Assembly (NCBI RefSeq): GCF_004027225.2
Contig: NC_044282.2
Coordinates: 51,056,576 to 51,120,575, forward strand
Length of the DNA stretch: 64,000 nt
DNA from: Strigops habroptila
Lineage: Eukaryota; Chordata; Aves; Psittaciformes; Psittacidae
Direction of reading: 5' to 3'
Shown: positions 49,441-62,433 of the stretch, piece after piece
Position numbering within the stretch: position 1 is the stretch's first letter
Layout: every line of letters starts with the position of its first letter
Translations under genes and position numbers: made by a program
Notes under the pieces: model-generated
The model's database searches: none
Seen by the model: the letters and a program-made list of their open reading frames with translations, nothing else
What the model was told of the DNA's origin: nothing

Positions 49441-50435
49441 AATCATGACACACTATGGTATGTAATGATAAATGAACAGTTAGGTATATTGCCTAACTTT
49501 CATATCTATCTCCTTGGTCTGTTGATTTGGCTTGTAAAACTATCATTTGGAAGACAAACTGATCCTTCCTTTATCATGTTTCTGCTTCACAACTCCTTTG
49601 TAGGAGTTGCAGGCAAGAATCGTTTACAATAAAGGATTAAATGTCAGTTTTCATGCTTCAGCAGTTCCTATTCCTCATTCGGCAGCAAACTATGTCAAGA
49701 TGAAACTTCGCCTTGAGTGGGATGAAGCCTTTGGTTCTGAGATTAGGGCTTGAACTCTGCCATGATGTTGTGAGGGATGTCTATATGGAAGTGAGCCTCA
49801 TCTTTTTTTGTTTTTTTATGTTCCCGGATCCTGGTGCATAGGATGTTTTCACAAAAGTATAATCACATCCAACATTCTTATACTTTTCTGAGTCTATCAT
49901 TATTAGTTCATGCTTTATTCTGGAATCCTTGGTGGTTTTTTTATGATTGGAATAAAAGGGACCAGCTCCCTTTTCAGCACTCAATTCACTTGCTAGTGAA
50001 TTTTATTGCTCAAAATTTTTGGCCAACGTTACGTAACATAAGCACCCAGTTTTGCTATTCTTTTGTGCAGTTCATAGCATCGGCTGAAGTTACATATTTT
50101 TACCTCTCTACTTTTTGTCATATATTAAAAACTTAAGATTTAAACAAAAATAAATCTTGTTTAGATTTTGTTTTCCCATTCATGATATTATTCCATTTCT
50201 GTAGTTCAGTCATGGCACAATGGTAAAGATAATTACTATAATTAAATTGACCTGAACAAAGGCTTTTGTGCTAATGCTTGTAAACTTTTTTTCAGTTATA
50301 CCACTTATTCATACAATCTAATACCTCTTCCTGCAAACTTTTCTGTCTCAAGCACCATAGCTAGAAACAAATTCTTCAGCATCTCTTTTGGTTTCTATTT
50401 TCTAATAGGTATGGTCTTTGTTTTGTTTGGGGTGG
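49441..50435. other. Non-coding stretch beside the ERVL remnant
   Basis: I see no gene. The parts next to the integrase remnant may be further decayed retroviral DNA that I cannot recognise. A run of 16 T (50436-50451) precedes the next CR1. Confidence 0.35.
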
Positions 50436-50466
50436 TTTTTTTTTTTTTTTTATTATAGAATTACAG

Positions 50467-50566
50467 ATTCATAGAATGGTGAAATGGTTTAAGTTGGAAA
50501 GAACCTTAAAGATCATCTAGTTCCAACCCCGCTGCCATGGGCAGGGACACCTTCCACTAGACCAGG
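50467..50566 (-). mobile_element. CR1 LINE 3' end (outer part of a split copy)
   Basis: Antisense CR1 3' end: 'attcatagaatggtgaaatggtttaagttgg' to 'ccactagaccagg'. It is interrupted by an LTR and resumes at 51332. Confidence 0.9.
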
Positions 50567-51326
50567 TGTGATGGGCAAGAGACCCTTTTTGTGTTTGTCT
50601 CAAAACAACTCAAAAGAAAGAAGAAACTGACAGCTCCTTACCGCTCAGGCAAATGGCTGAGGGGAGAGCCCGGATCCTGCTCCACCAAGGTGGGAGATGT
50701 TTTCCTCTGTTGTATGCCCTGAGGCCGCGAACATCAACTGCCTGGCAACAGACCGCCTGCCAACAAACCGCTCGGCAACAAAACGCCCAGAGACAGCGGC
50801 ACAGACACGGCGGCGCCCTTTGGGGCACAACGTGATCTGGGTCTGGGGTTTACCTGGTACCCTCGAGAACGAGTCTCACCTGCGGGAGGGTGCCAGCAAA
50901 GCCTGACACTATGAAAAGACAACTCGGCCTGCAGCCGTGTGATGCATCCGTCCACCCTGGACAGCAGCGGAGTCGCTGTCTGAAAGGATCACAAGGACTT
51001 AAAGAGCTGTAGATGATCAATTGAGTGCAATTTCCACTTGCTGACCAAGAAGATGTCGCTGGATCCACGGGGTGGTGATCCTATTTCTTTGTTTTCTTTT
51101 CTTCCTTTTTACTTTCTTTCATTTTTCTTCTTTTCTTCTACTTTGTGTCTTTTATAAGAACCTGCCGAGACTTTTGTTCCTCCTGATGCAGTATTAGGGA
51201 AGCTCACAATAAAATTAATTGCTATTTCATTTCTTAATCTCTAGAGTGCCTGCTTTTTCTCCTGTGAACCGTGCAGAGTATTGTAAAAGATCAGCTCCCT
51301 CCACACCCGATGAGCAAAACAGGACA
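50567..51326 (+). mobile_element. Solo LTR inserted in CR1 (class not settled)
   Basis: This 760-bp element starts TGTGATGGGC and ends AACAGGACA. It has an exact 5-bp duplication, CCAGG, at 50562-50566 and 51327-51331. Removing it restores CR1 sequence. An AATAAA poly(A) signal lies near 51208. A GC-rich central part contains a triple 15-bp repeat (50741-50785). It is unrelated by eye to the other LTRs in the window. A 5-bp duplication fits class I or ERVL elements. The overlapping frames on both strands at 50610-51068 are shadows of the GC-rich LTR. Confidence 0.85.
50741..50785 (+). repeat. Triple 15-bp repeat inside the LTR
   Basis: CCTGGCAACAGACCG (50741-50755), CCTGCCAACAAACCG (50756-50770) and CTCGGCAACAAAACG (50771-50785) are three diverged tandem copies. 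Their common core is GGCAACA or GCCAACA. Confidence 0.88.
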
Positions 51327-51331
51327 CCAGG

Positions 51332-51633
51332 ATGCTCAAAGCCACATCGACCTGACCATGAACACTTCCATCAGCAACTTCTTTGGGCAACCTGTTCCAG
51401 TGCTTCACCACCCTCACCGGAAATAATTTCTTCCAAATATCTAATCTAAAACTCCCATCTGTCAGTTTAAAGCCATTCTCCCTTGTCTTATCTGTACATG
51501 CCCTTGTAAAAAGTCCCTCTCCAGCTTTCTTCTGGGCCCCTTTAGGTACTGAAAGATGCTCTAAAGTCTCCTTGGAGTCTTCTCTTCTCTAGGCTGAATA
51601 CACCCAGCTGATAATCTTTGTGGCCCCGTTATT
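51332..51633 (-). mobile_element. CR1 LINE, inner part of the split copy
   Basis: This continues the copy from 50566: 'gctcaaagccacatcgacctg', 'gggcaacctgttccagtgcttcaccaccctcac', then the ORF2 tail to 'aggctgaatacacccagc'. It is diverged and 5'-truncated near 51633. Confidence 0.88.
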
Positions 51634-54600
51634 TTTCACATGCCTGAATTATGCTTTCCAGAAACCTTCTTTTTTTTTTTTCGGTTTTCACACTATTTCT
51701 CTCTAATATCTGTCTAATGAATTGATAGGCTTATTTGGTTTTTTCTTGCCAATACCATGATTCTCTCTCCTGAAGCATATGGCCTAATTATGACATCTGC
51801 TGTTAAAAATGTACATCACTTACTTCATGTAACTATACATCTTTCGATTATCATATTCGTCTTCTCCAGACTCAGTAGGCTCATTCTTCTTTACTGCCTT
51901 TCTGTTGCACTGCCCCCTCTACATCTTTGTGAGCACATCTGTGAAAGCCTTCAGTCCCTACAATAATGGTTATCCTATTCTTACGATATAAGCAGTTATT
52001 TCATAAAAACATCCATGTGTAGAAGAGTTAATTATTATGTTTTATGGGATCTAGTTATTATTTGAAGCCTATTCATATGCATTGTGTTTGTAAGAAATCA
52101 AATATACTGACTAGGCCATTTCTCTGGTACGTTAAAATAAAAAAGACATTTAAAAGATTTTTTTTTACAGGCAGCAGTTTTTTTTAAGTCACTATCTAAA
52201 AGTTGGCACTTTTTTTTTAAAGTGAAGCTACCCATTGCTTTGTTGCAAGTTTTCCACACTATCATAATAGGACAATTGTTTGTGTAATAAGATCTCATGC
52301 TATTCATTCAGAAACCACCAAATATTTAATTAAGCTAGAATACCAGAAGGTAAACCAGATGCTCTGAGATGGCCTTGTAGCTTACCCCAAAAAGCAGAAG
52401 ACTGAAAAAGATCAAGGTAATTATGAAACTGTGGTTCACTACTCAAGACATTTCATCAATGTCTTGTAAGCCTAATAATATGCATATGGAGTTACATGGT
52501 CAGGTGTAAATTTATCACAGCTTACCTGACGTGCAGCTTTTTTGAGCTGTGCTGTGAAACTAAAATATCAAAAACCTGCCTATGAACACCTACATCACAG
52601 TAGATGCTTATTATCAGATCAAATTTATTTTAGCATGTTGCTATTCTGAGATACTAACTAGACTATTGAAAAAATAAAATGTAAGTTTCTGTTCAAGGTT
52701 TACATATTTATTGTTTTCACTATGCTAATACTTCAAATACTTAATTAGTGTTTAAAACATCCTATTTTTCTGATTAATGTCTTATCTCTTAAATGGCTTA
52801 TTAAAGGTTGCACCTCAAATTGAAACCATTGTACTCTTCAAGTTCTTACGCTGTGGTTAGATAGCTATCTGATGGCTATCTGACATTCAGGAAACCTGTC
52901 ACTGTTGTCATAAGAAATACAAAGGCGTTTTCAGTCTGTGCTCTTTTCAACAATAAACACTGACTGAAGAACAGGCCAGTGACAAAGGAGCTTTATGGAC
53001 CCTCTGCTTACTCTGAAGGGCAAAATGGGGCATATAAGAGGACTGATCACTGATTGCCCTTGCATTGTACTGATGTTCTCTGGGAACAGTTAGTTGGGTT
53101 TTTTCCTGACATTTATGTCTTTTTCAAATACACAACCTCTTACATATCTGTTTATACACAAGTGTAAAAGAAGACTAGTGTATGACAGACTAAAGTGACA
53201 TGTATCTAATGCGACACCCAAATCATGAAGCTCGTGAAGAAGTTGCATATATTTCTTCTTGTTTAATAATCCAGTGTCTTGAAGTAAGCTTGTCATAAGA
53301 CCAAATGGATGTCTGCATAAGCCTCAAAAATAACTGTGTCGTGAAGCAAATTACTACCTAAACTAGGCTGTATAATCAGTCTTTAATTCTCTGATGTTTG
53401 AATTTTCTTATTGAAGAGTAAAAAGGGAAATAGTTGAAATAGATAAGACAACATTTTGTTGGAGCAACACTACAGATTTTAGGTTTATAAGTTTTATCTT
53501 GCTTTTTTCAAAATTGTTAAGGTTATATTATATGATGCAGGTAATTTCTGAATAATAATGCTATTATTATAGCGTTAAGTTTAGACTTTTCCTTAGAATT
53601 TCTAAGTGTAGTTCAAAGGGCATCAAATAAAAAAAATCAAGGAATATATCTACTAAATGTCTCTGATTGGAGAGAGAATTAAGATATGCCAAATTAATGC
53701 CTTGCTCATTAAAGGAAAATTAATTTGTGAGTACAGGAAAATATCTAATTGGGAGCAGGAATTTATGATATGTTGCATAACTTATTCCGATGGGACCTAA
53801 GTGTACTGCCCAGTGCATGTTCTAAATCACATATTTGAGTTAACTCCAAGGAGATTTGAGATCTGTTTGACACTATTTAAGGTGTAGTCATGCTTTTAGA
53901 ATTAAAAAAAAAAAAAAAAGATTGATCAATGATAAACAATCTCTTGGTGGGTTAAACGCTGTTGGACATTGTTACCTAAATCTTAGTAGAAAGACTACAT
54001 TACTGAAAGCTAAATTCATGCTGTCAGAAGTTTCAAAGTGGCAGAAAAAAGACAAAAACTATTGACCAGATGAGGCAATATTTTATGGGAAATGATTCAC
54101 ACACAGTTTCATATTGGTGCCTCTTAGGCTTGTAGTCATTTGTCTTTGTTTTTTTTATTGCATGTCATTAAAAAGGTTATGGAGAAAATGCAGTTACTCT
54201 GGCCAAAAAACTTTGTTTGATTGTGTAAACAAACCTGTATGAGAATTCATAAAAACCTGTCAGACTTCGTATCAACATTAAATATCATTTTTCATTCTTT
54301 AATGTTAATTTTAAGAAGGAAAGGCATGAATGTATCTAAAATTGTTGAGACAAAACATTAGATGCCTATAATAGCAAGTGCCTACATTTCACAGCTACTA
54401 CCTAGATATTAAAATTTCACAGCAGTAATATTCATGAAATGGTTCCTTTGTGATTGAAACCAACTGTAGATTCAACAAACAATGCCAAAATGAGTTAAAC
54501 TTATTAGAAAATTTCTAGTTGTCCTGTTTCCAAGTGAGTTCTGAAGCCAGAATAACTAGGTCTTACTCAGTAAGCACAAATCACCATAGAGTATTTTCCT

Positions 54601-57351
54601 AATATGGATTGCCTGAGATCATTTGCCTTTCTCTAGAGAATCTTTTGCTGGCTCCCTTTGCATTAGACTGTCTTGCTTATTTCAACCAGTTATTATTGTC
54701 TCCTTGTTATGTATCTAATATAATATTAAGAAATATGTGCTTGCAGCACTTTTTTCATAAATTAGTAGGTTTTGCTATTATATCTCTTCAAACATGTGGA
54801 AATCATGCCCTTTATACAAGGCCTTCTTCGAGGTATAGGCAACTCAACTGTTACAATTTATATCTTTGTCTTTGTCAAGTTTCCTTTTCAGATTTCTTTT
54901 CTTTTATTATCATTTATTTATCTCAATATTTTCTGTATATTTCTGTGTTCAAGTAGCTAGCTGGGTCCAAATAAATGGATTCAAATGAATCAATGTAATT
55001 ACAGATTCTCATTACTTTGCAATTCTTGAAGTCAAACAGAAATACGCTAAAAATATTTGTAAAAATTACAATTTCACAACTATATTGTTAATAAAAATTA
55101 TCTTGTTTTAAAAAAATTGTGGACTCCAGGAGTAAAATACATGATAAAGAATGTTAATAAACTTATTGCTGTAAATCTAAAGAAAACAAATACTTATTAC
55201 TATTTGGTTTTAAGAATTGTAAAATATATATTGTAATAGCCTTATTTTGCACAGTAATAGTATATCTAATTCTAGTTTCCTCAGGCAGTACGCAGACTGA
55301 ATGCAGAAACACAATACTGCAAGACAACATTTAAGAGATTTCAAGTTGCTGTACAGCTTAGATTAATAAGTAAGATTTTCCCAAGATGGTATAAATTGAA
55401 TGTCAAACTAGAAAAACAGTTACCATATATTCTAAAGAAAAATAATTCTGTTACTTTACTGTTACTTTTTGATTTATCGAATTTTCCTCTATGAAAATAA
55501 CTTTTTCAATATTTTGAAACTTGAAAGGAAGTGTTAATTTTACCCAAAATAGAAAATTTGTTTTTCTGGGAGATGTACAGAAAGGCCCTCATATGAATTC
55601 TCTACGAGTAAAATAAACTCTCAGTGAATTAAGAACAATTTTTATTTGTAACATAGGCTGAGTTTAGACTGCAAAATACATACTGGAACCAAAAATAATG
55701 TTTTCTAATTTCTCTTTAACCAAAATTTGGTCTAAAAGCTTGTAATATTGAGTTAATTTGTGTAGTTATCTGCCATCATTTGGAAAATTGGGGTTTTTTT
55801 GCATGCAGATATCTGAATTATGGTTGATTTGTTTAACAAAACAATAAAAATGCCTTTATTAAAAAAGATTCATGATCACAACATTCAGTACATATTTCAT
55901 CGCATGGCATTTTTTAATGTCAGTACGAAAGATGACTGCCCTGTATTGTTGCACTGATAATAGCATCAAGTTACAAAGTGTGAGTTTTCTAACTCAGCAA
56001 AACTAGTATAAAAGATGAACTGACTAGTGTACTATCAATCAAAGCCTGATAAGATTTCATCTCGTTTCAGATTTCACAAATGAGACAGTTTGTTTCTTCA
56101 GCTTTTCACGCAGTTTGAGACACATGTTTAAATATTGTCTTCCAGAGATAAGGGATCTAAATTTGGGCTTAATTCCACACTCTTTTCTCAGGTAAAAATC
56201 CTATTATTTGACTCATTATTTGTACCAGGCTTTTAGCATAAATTTGCTGAGACTGATAATTAACTCAAAGTAGATCCGCTATAAGAGCACTATGAGCCTC
56301 ACTTCTACTTTGAAAGCTTTGAAATGAGTAGACATTAATTTTCTTGTGTGAGTATGTAGGGCTTTATCTAAAGCTTTATCAAATGTAATGTAAAAGTTCA
56401 CACTAGCTTCAGTGAAAATTGAAGAACGCTCACAAAAACGTCCAGATGAGCAAGAGTACATTTAGCGTTAAATACGTGAATAGTGCCATTGAAGACAAAG
56501 GAAATTGTTCTCACTTTTAAAATGAGTGCACGCTTGAAGAACAGTATTTACATTTCTTTAATCTTGTTTAGCACTTTAAACAGCAAATAAAATGAAGTCA
56601 TTCTGAAATAAGGCGTTGAAGGAATGGACCTGGAGAAACATGCAGTTGTACACCAGATGTCAGTAAAGCATATGTTACACCTTGCTAAATACATGGAGCA
56701 ATTTGCTTGCTTGCAAGCTTCCTCCTGAAAGAGACTGAGAACAACTCTTCAGAGGGGCGCCACAGCCAGTAAGTCACATAAATCTTTGTCAGATTTGTTC
56801 AGCCAAACTAACAGCATACATAGAAGTAATTCCAGAAAACAAGCAGGACTTCATTCATTCAGAGTGTCTCCCGTCCTGACAGTTCATCGCTGCCTGCTAG
56901 AGTTGAACTTTTGTGCAGTTTTGTTTCTCTATAACAAATGACATGATGTACACATACCACAAAAGATTTAGCACAACTGCTCCTGTTCCTTTGTGTTGAG
57001 ATGCCTTTCTTGACAGTACATATTTGTGACAAATAGCACTTGGTGTCTCAGGATGTACTTATAGAGCAATATAAGCTTTTTACTTCTTGTAACAAATTGC
57101 TGTAAATAATATGCACACACAGCAACATTATTTTCAGGCAAAAGGAGCTTTTGCAACACCCTTTAGCTAAAAAAAAAAAAAAAAAGGTTTCTTCCAGATG
57201 AGTTATTTTCATAATCTTTATTTCCCTGGAATATAAATAAACTTATATTACATGCTGCAGAGTGGTAGGAAAGAAAGAAGACAGCCATAACCAATTACTG
57301 GAAACTTCTTCAGATTACTTCTTGCATCTGTGGAATTTTGCATGTGCTCAG
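51634..57351. other. Intronic non-coding stretch before exon C
   Basis: I see no gene or further mobile element. A16 at 53904-53919 and A17 at 57169-57185 are the main simple runs. The sequence is clean and AT-rich, with possible regulatory patches (for example 55740-55900). The hydrophobic 115-codon frame at 54609-54956 lacks any splice or codon support. Confidence 0.4.
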
Positions 57352-57545
57352 CATTATTAGATGAATATATGTTCTTACAGGTGTCACTACGGTATATCTC
57401 CAATAACGAGGTAGAGGCCCATGATGCTTTGAGTACTCAGATTTATGACCAAGGAATCAAGAGGCTAAAGCAAGCCAAGACTCTCCTTGTCAGTCAGCAA
57501 AAAAAACAGATGCAACTCCAGGGAGCACAACAGCTCAATAGTTGA
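57352..57545 (+). CDS. Exon C, terminal coding exon of the unrecognised gene
   Basis: The acceptor GTGCTCAG at 57351 gives an exon starting in phase 1, as exon B requires. It completes a Pro codon and then reads 63 codons to TGA at 57543-57545. The peptide starts LLDEYMFLQVSLRYISNNEV and ends in a basic, Gln-rich helix (RLKQAKTLLVSQQKKQMQLQ) and LNS. A second, arguably stronger acceptor at 57380 (TTCTTACAG) would start in phase 0 and would not join exon B without a further exon. The fit in phase and protein-like composition make this a probable final exon. With exons A and B it gives 137 residues from the ATG at 4732. No membrane segment or catalytic motif is visible. The family is not recognised. 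Confidence 0.66.
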
Positions 57546-58190
57546 TGCCACTAGGGAGGTATCTGCATCTGCTAAGATCGTCTACATCCTTCACAGCTGA
57601 GTGTGAGTGAATGGGAACAGAAAAGAGAGCCGTCAAAATCGCAAGGACATCTGACAACATTGCATTTGCTTTTTATGAGGCACATGAACATGGGCAATTA
57701 GCAGGACTGATCCAAGTCTCAATAGTTAGAAAGAGATGGGGATAATGACCTGAGAAGTAGCATTTATTAGTGTAAAAAGTAGGTACTTGTACGCATGGAA
57801 AACAACAGTATCTACATAAACCAGACTATTTTCCTATAAAATCTATAACATTAATAAGCAATATTACTGACATCTCCCTGACTGACTGAAACAGGAAGGA
57901 CTAGGATCTCAATCAGAACCAAAAAGTTTTTATGCTTTTAAAAAATACACATATAATACATACACCGTATAAATATACATACACATAATATATATTTCCT
58001 TGTATTGTTTCCTCCAATATTTCCTGTTTCCCAGAAGAGGCAGAATTTCTCTCAGTACAGTGAAAAGCCTGTTTAATAGTTTAATTCTCCAGTGGAATAC
58101 CAAAATACTGTTATTTATCACTTGTATATTTGCCAACTGCAATTAGAAACTGCAAGAGAATAATAAATGTTTCATGGCTGTAAATTTGCC
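57546..58190 (+). other. Probable 3' untranslated region with poly(A) signal
   Basis: The sequence after the TGA has no further long frame and contains AATAAA at 58162-58167, about 620 bases downstream. It could be the 3' UTR of the three-exon gene. A second AATAAA occurs near 59525, so a longer UTR is possible. No transcript evidence is available. Confidence 0.4.
57945..57996. repeat. AT/AC-rich low-complexity tract
   Basis: Imperfect TACACATATAATACATACACC-type repeats. Confidence 0.75.
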
Positions 58191-61100
58191 TTTTGCTCCC
58201 TCTAGTCTAGCAAAGGGAGGCAAGAAAAAAAATTGGGCACCAACAAGAAGCTTCACGATTATGATCTCTTCTCCATAGGGAGAATTAGCTTAATACCCTC
58301 CCCACTCCCAGCACACACACATCATTAATATAACTAACTACATTGTCTCTCTGGTACTGCACAATCTCATAACCTTATTTGGACAAACTAGAAATTCACA
58401 CATCGTCCTGAAACAAGTAAAATGCAAATGAAAGCATGGTTAATCATCAGAGATCAGATGTAGAATACCATATGCTTATACAAGCCTGCATAAAATCATA
58501 CTGGATAGAAAGAGCAGGATTGCCAAAGGGATATCAAGATAAATGTTGCTTAGAAATCACAAGAGAACAAATGATCAGCTGAAACGTACAATCATTTGAA
58601 CCAGTCAGAGGTACTCTGCCTCAAAATTATGGATTAGTTTGAGCTACTCAGGTACCAAGGTGGGATACAAATGGCAAGTCCCTGAACATATGCTTGGGCA
58701 TGCAAGGAATAATGATGGGATGTTTTCTCATTTTAACTCATACCTCCAGTCCTAGTGCTTTTATGGGGAAGGAGGAGAGAAGCTGATGCAAGAAACCTGA
58801 AGGTGAGGAGTTGTCATGGCTCCATCACTTTGTCCATGAAGCTGAACTCCCTGACACCCAAGTCCAGCTTTGCTGTTATTCAACCGATGCTCGTACTGCG
58901 GGAATGTGAGTCAGGATCATCCTGAGGACTCCCACCTCCTGTATTCATCATCAGAATCTCTTTTTCCCTGAGCTCTATAGCTGCACTATGGGAGGTGAGT
59001 GTGTTTGTGTGTGTGGAGAGTTAAAGTCTTTATTTTTCTGGCAATTCATAGTCATATCTTATTGCTTGTTGCTAAATAGTGTCACAAATCCAGCCTTGTA
59101 TCTCCTCAGGTGGTCAGAAGCAATCAGTACGCTTACCAGTTACCCTAGAAAATACAGCGTTGCTTCCTCTTCTGCCCCTCTAATAGGAATACCCATCACT
59201 CTTAAACGTACCAAAGATATAGTCAATTGCACAGTCTTTGGAGACCTGCACTAAAAGAGCTTTCAGAGGAATTTCTGGCCTCTGAAATAAGAGTTGTCAG
59301 CATTGATTTTCCCCATAGTGAAAGGTGTGAATATACAGCACCCTTAATGCTGCATTTTTTCAGTACTTTTAGCAGTTTGCGGCTGTGTTAGCCAGTGATG
59401 TGTAATGTTGCTAGTGGGAGCTGAAGTTTCCACAGACATGAATCTTTAGGCAGCTTGAGGTTTTGAAATGCAATTTTACATTACGTACTGGTTTCTGCTG
59501 ACGCCTTATACTCTCTTGAAAAAGAAATAAAGCTTGTAGAAATACTGCTTGTACTACAGAAAAAAGTAGTCCCTTGGAACAGGGAGCTGGCCTTGACTCT
59601 CAGTGCTCCTATTTTATTTTCTCTCTTAAGCTGATCATCAAAAATATTATTCCGATGTTACTTTCAGAGTCACGTATTTCACATCACTTGAAGTTTGCAG
59701 TCATAGGTGAAAAAATAAAAAACTATAAAAATGGAAGAGGGCAGAATGCTCTGTAGCAATTTATTCTCTCAAACTAACAAGATGGCACCATTTCTTTTTT
59801 TTAAGGCAATTACAGAAGAGCATATTTGTTTATATTCCATAAGAGGAATGAGTAAGGTCCCTGTTTCAATTTCTGTGTGCTTTAAGTCTGGATAGAAGGG
59901 TTTTACTTTTTTGAATCTTGAGGAATGGAACTGGTTTTCCTCTATTTACGTTTGGCTGTTCCCCACCTTTCATCTCCCACCTTCCTTCTGCTAGCTTTCT
60001 ACTGCAACTTAACACAAAGAATGTGCCGGTTGTGATAGAAAATTCTCTGGTGCTGCTGCACGAAAATTAGACAGTGGCCAGATGTCATCCCCACTGCTCA
60101 GTCTTTCCACTTGGCTCTGGTAATGTCTTTTGTTTCACTAGTAAGGGAGATAAGGTTGTAAAAGCTTCTTAGTGAAAGGGTAAATAATACATCTGACTTG
60201 AAATGGATAGCAGGAAAGGGCTCAAAACATCCAAAAGATGTTTTCTTCTCTATTCTTTTCCTCTGAAGAATCTGAGGAAGAAAAATAAAAATGTCAAAAA
60301 TACCTATGTATCAGATGTGTATTTCTATAGGCAACATTGTAGACCAGTACTTTTGAAAAGATACTATACATTTTTAGTTATACATATATATAAATACAAA
60401 ACTGTACATGTAATTATTTATATACAGTGCCAAATAGGTATTTGCCAACAGAATTGCATTACACTGGATGTCTTCAGTTCTAATTTTCTAGATCACATTA
60501 CAGATAGATGTCAGATGCTCCATTTTCCAGTTGTGCTTGGGCAAATGATGGACTACCATTATTTTTCTACAAACAAACAGAATTTTTCTTTCAAAGTTTT
60601 AATTTATACTTTCCAATTATATTTAGATATAAGCACTGTTTCTTACCCTTCCTTCCTTCCTAAATAAGTATTTGTTTTTCTTGACTTCATTTATAAAACA
60701 AGTCTTGCATGAGCAATGTGCCCCACCAGGCAAATGGAATGAGGACTGGAGATGGTGACACAAACTCGTACTTCTGCTAAACACTCACACAACATTAAAA
60801 TTAGATTAGCACCATATGAAAGTAGATATATAAATCTTAAACTGATACATAACTGGCTAATTACTAGAGCTCAAAACATAATGGGAGTGAAAAAACTACA
60901 TCCATATTATGTGCTTCCCAAAAGCAGTAGAGGGATTAGTTGCTGGCCAAAGCCTCTTTTTTGCAAATGACTTGAAATAGAGCATAGGACAATGCCAATA
61001 AAGACAGGATAAAGCCTGTTGAGCCACTAAGTCATAATGTGAAGAGCCACAGACAAAAAGTCTAGCTTTATCTGTTGTAAGCTAGTTGCAGTGAAATGCC

Positions 61101-62428
61101 TCATAATATTCACCTTAAAATAAAGGAGCAGGTTACAGAATCACAGTGAAAAGGGCATGGTACATAGTCATTAAACTCCAGTGTGAAACAAAGGCTGAGA
61201 ATATAAAATAAGATAAACAGCTAGTTTTACACATGCTGGTAAATAAATCCTGAAATTTATTGCCTCTACTACCAAAAAAGAAATCTAGTTCCTCCTCTGA
61301 AATGTTAATAGCATCCCACTCCTCCACAGGTGTTAATGATGTAAGGAATCCTAGCCAGGTGGCATTGATATTATTCTATTTCAGCATACCAGGATCTGTG
61401 TTTACTGAAACAAGGCTAACTATTAATCACTGTTGTGTCTGTGCTTCTGTACATTTTATAATTCACTGAAATGAAGTAGTATATGGTGGATAATATTTTT
61501 CAATTACTTTAGTTAAATAGTGTAAAACAAATGCAAAAGATGATGCTTCCTGTAGCTGGACAGAACACATTCCCATTTACAATCTGGGAAGAAAAAAATC
61601 CTACAAAAGATGTTCTAATGTAATTGATTTAAAAATTCTGTGACTTCAGATAACCTGTTCTGCATCCTTTGTTAACAGAGGGTATTTATTATTTAGCCCT
61701 GGTACTAAGACTGCACCTTATGTAGAGACATTTTTATACCCTCTACTGGGTTAGGTTGTCTCCCGGCATCCCTTAGTTATTGCAGCACTGATTAGGAATG
61801 AATTCTTGTTCTGCTTCATAAATTTTCGCCAGCTACTAACTTGTATACCTGCATAGTTGTCTCAAAATCTATAGTGCTTTAAGCTATTTCTGCACTTACT
61901 GCCAGCTGGTGTCAGCAACAGACAGTTTCTTTGATCAGTTACACCTGTACCTACAATATTTTTCCTCCTCCACGTTCCACATTCTTGTCTTCGCTTTTGA
62001 TTTTCCAGCCATACAAGTAAGACAAGGGAAAGAAGGTCACTCACATTTTACGAGCCATGCAAACAAATGTGATTTGTTTGCATCCCCCTCCTAGCCTCTC
62101 TTTTTTTTCCAGCTGACAGCATCACCCTGAGGAACATTGTCAGGTGCAGTCAACCAGGTCTAAAAGGCTAGCAAGAATGTATGAAATAAAAGAAGGAAGA
62201 CAGAGAAAGGAAATTGCTGAAGAGAAAAACAGGGGTGGTCTTCTTCCTTCTCTTTTTCTCAAAATCCTGGATATCAAAGAAAGTAAGTGCCAGGAATTTA
62301 AAATACTTAAAATTATTAATGTTATGTGAGCTTAATAGTTTTAAAGTACCACGGAACTGCATGCCTAGAACTTGCCAATTATCAAAATTATATTTTAATT
62401 CTTGTTTAAGAGAGTATTGTAAAATATG
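58191..62428. other. Non-coding stretch downstream of the gene
   Basis: I see no supported gene. The longest open frame of the window lies here (60203-60667, 154 codons). It is rich in Tyr, Ile, Phe and Lys from AT-rich DNA and has no domain or splice support. A strong splice acceptor at about 62112 is followed by only 18 codons in its best frame. Short GT repeats occur at 58999-59018. Confidence 0.4.
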
Positions 62429-62433
62429 GTCTT

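Noticed and set aside
50610-51068. Several overlapping frames on both strands in a GC-rich area
   Set aside because: They sit inside an LTR with a 15-bp tandem repeat; GC-richness removes stops in several frames.
54609-54956. 115-codon hydrophobic frame, + strand
   Set aside because: Hydrophobicity follows from T-rich DNA. No splice sites or family resemblance.
60203-60667. Longest open frame in the window, 154 codons, + strand
   Set aside because: AT-driven composition (Tyr, Ile, Phe, Lys), no domain, no upstream splice or promoter evidence, and downstream of the likely gene end. It is best explained as chance.
62112-62170. Strong splice acceptor followed by an open segment
   Set aside because: Best frame is only 18 codons before a stop, and it lies beyond the probable end of the gene.
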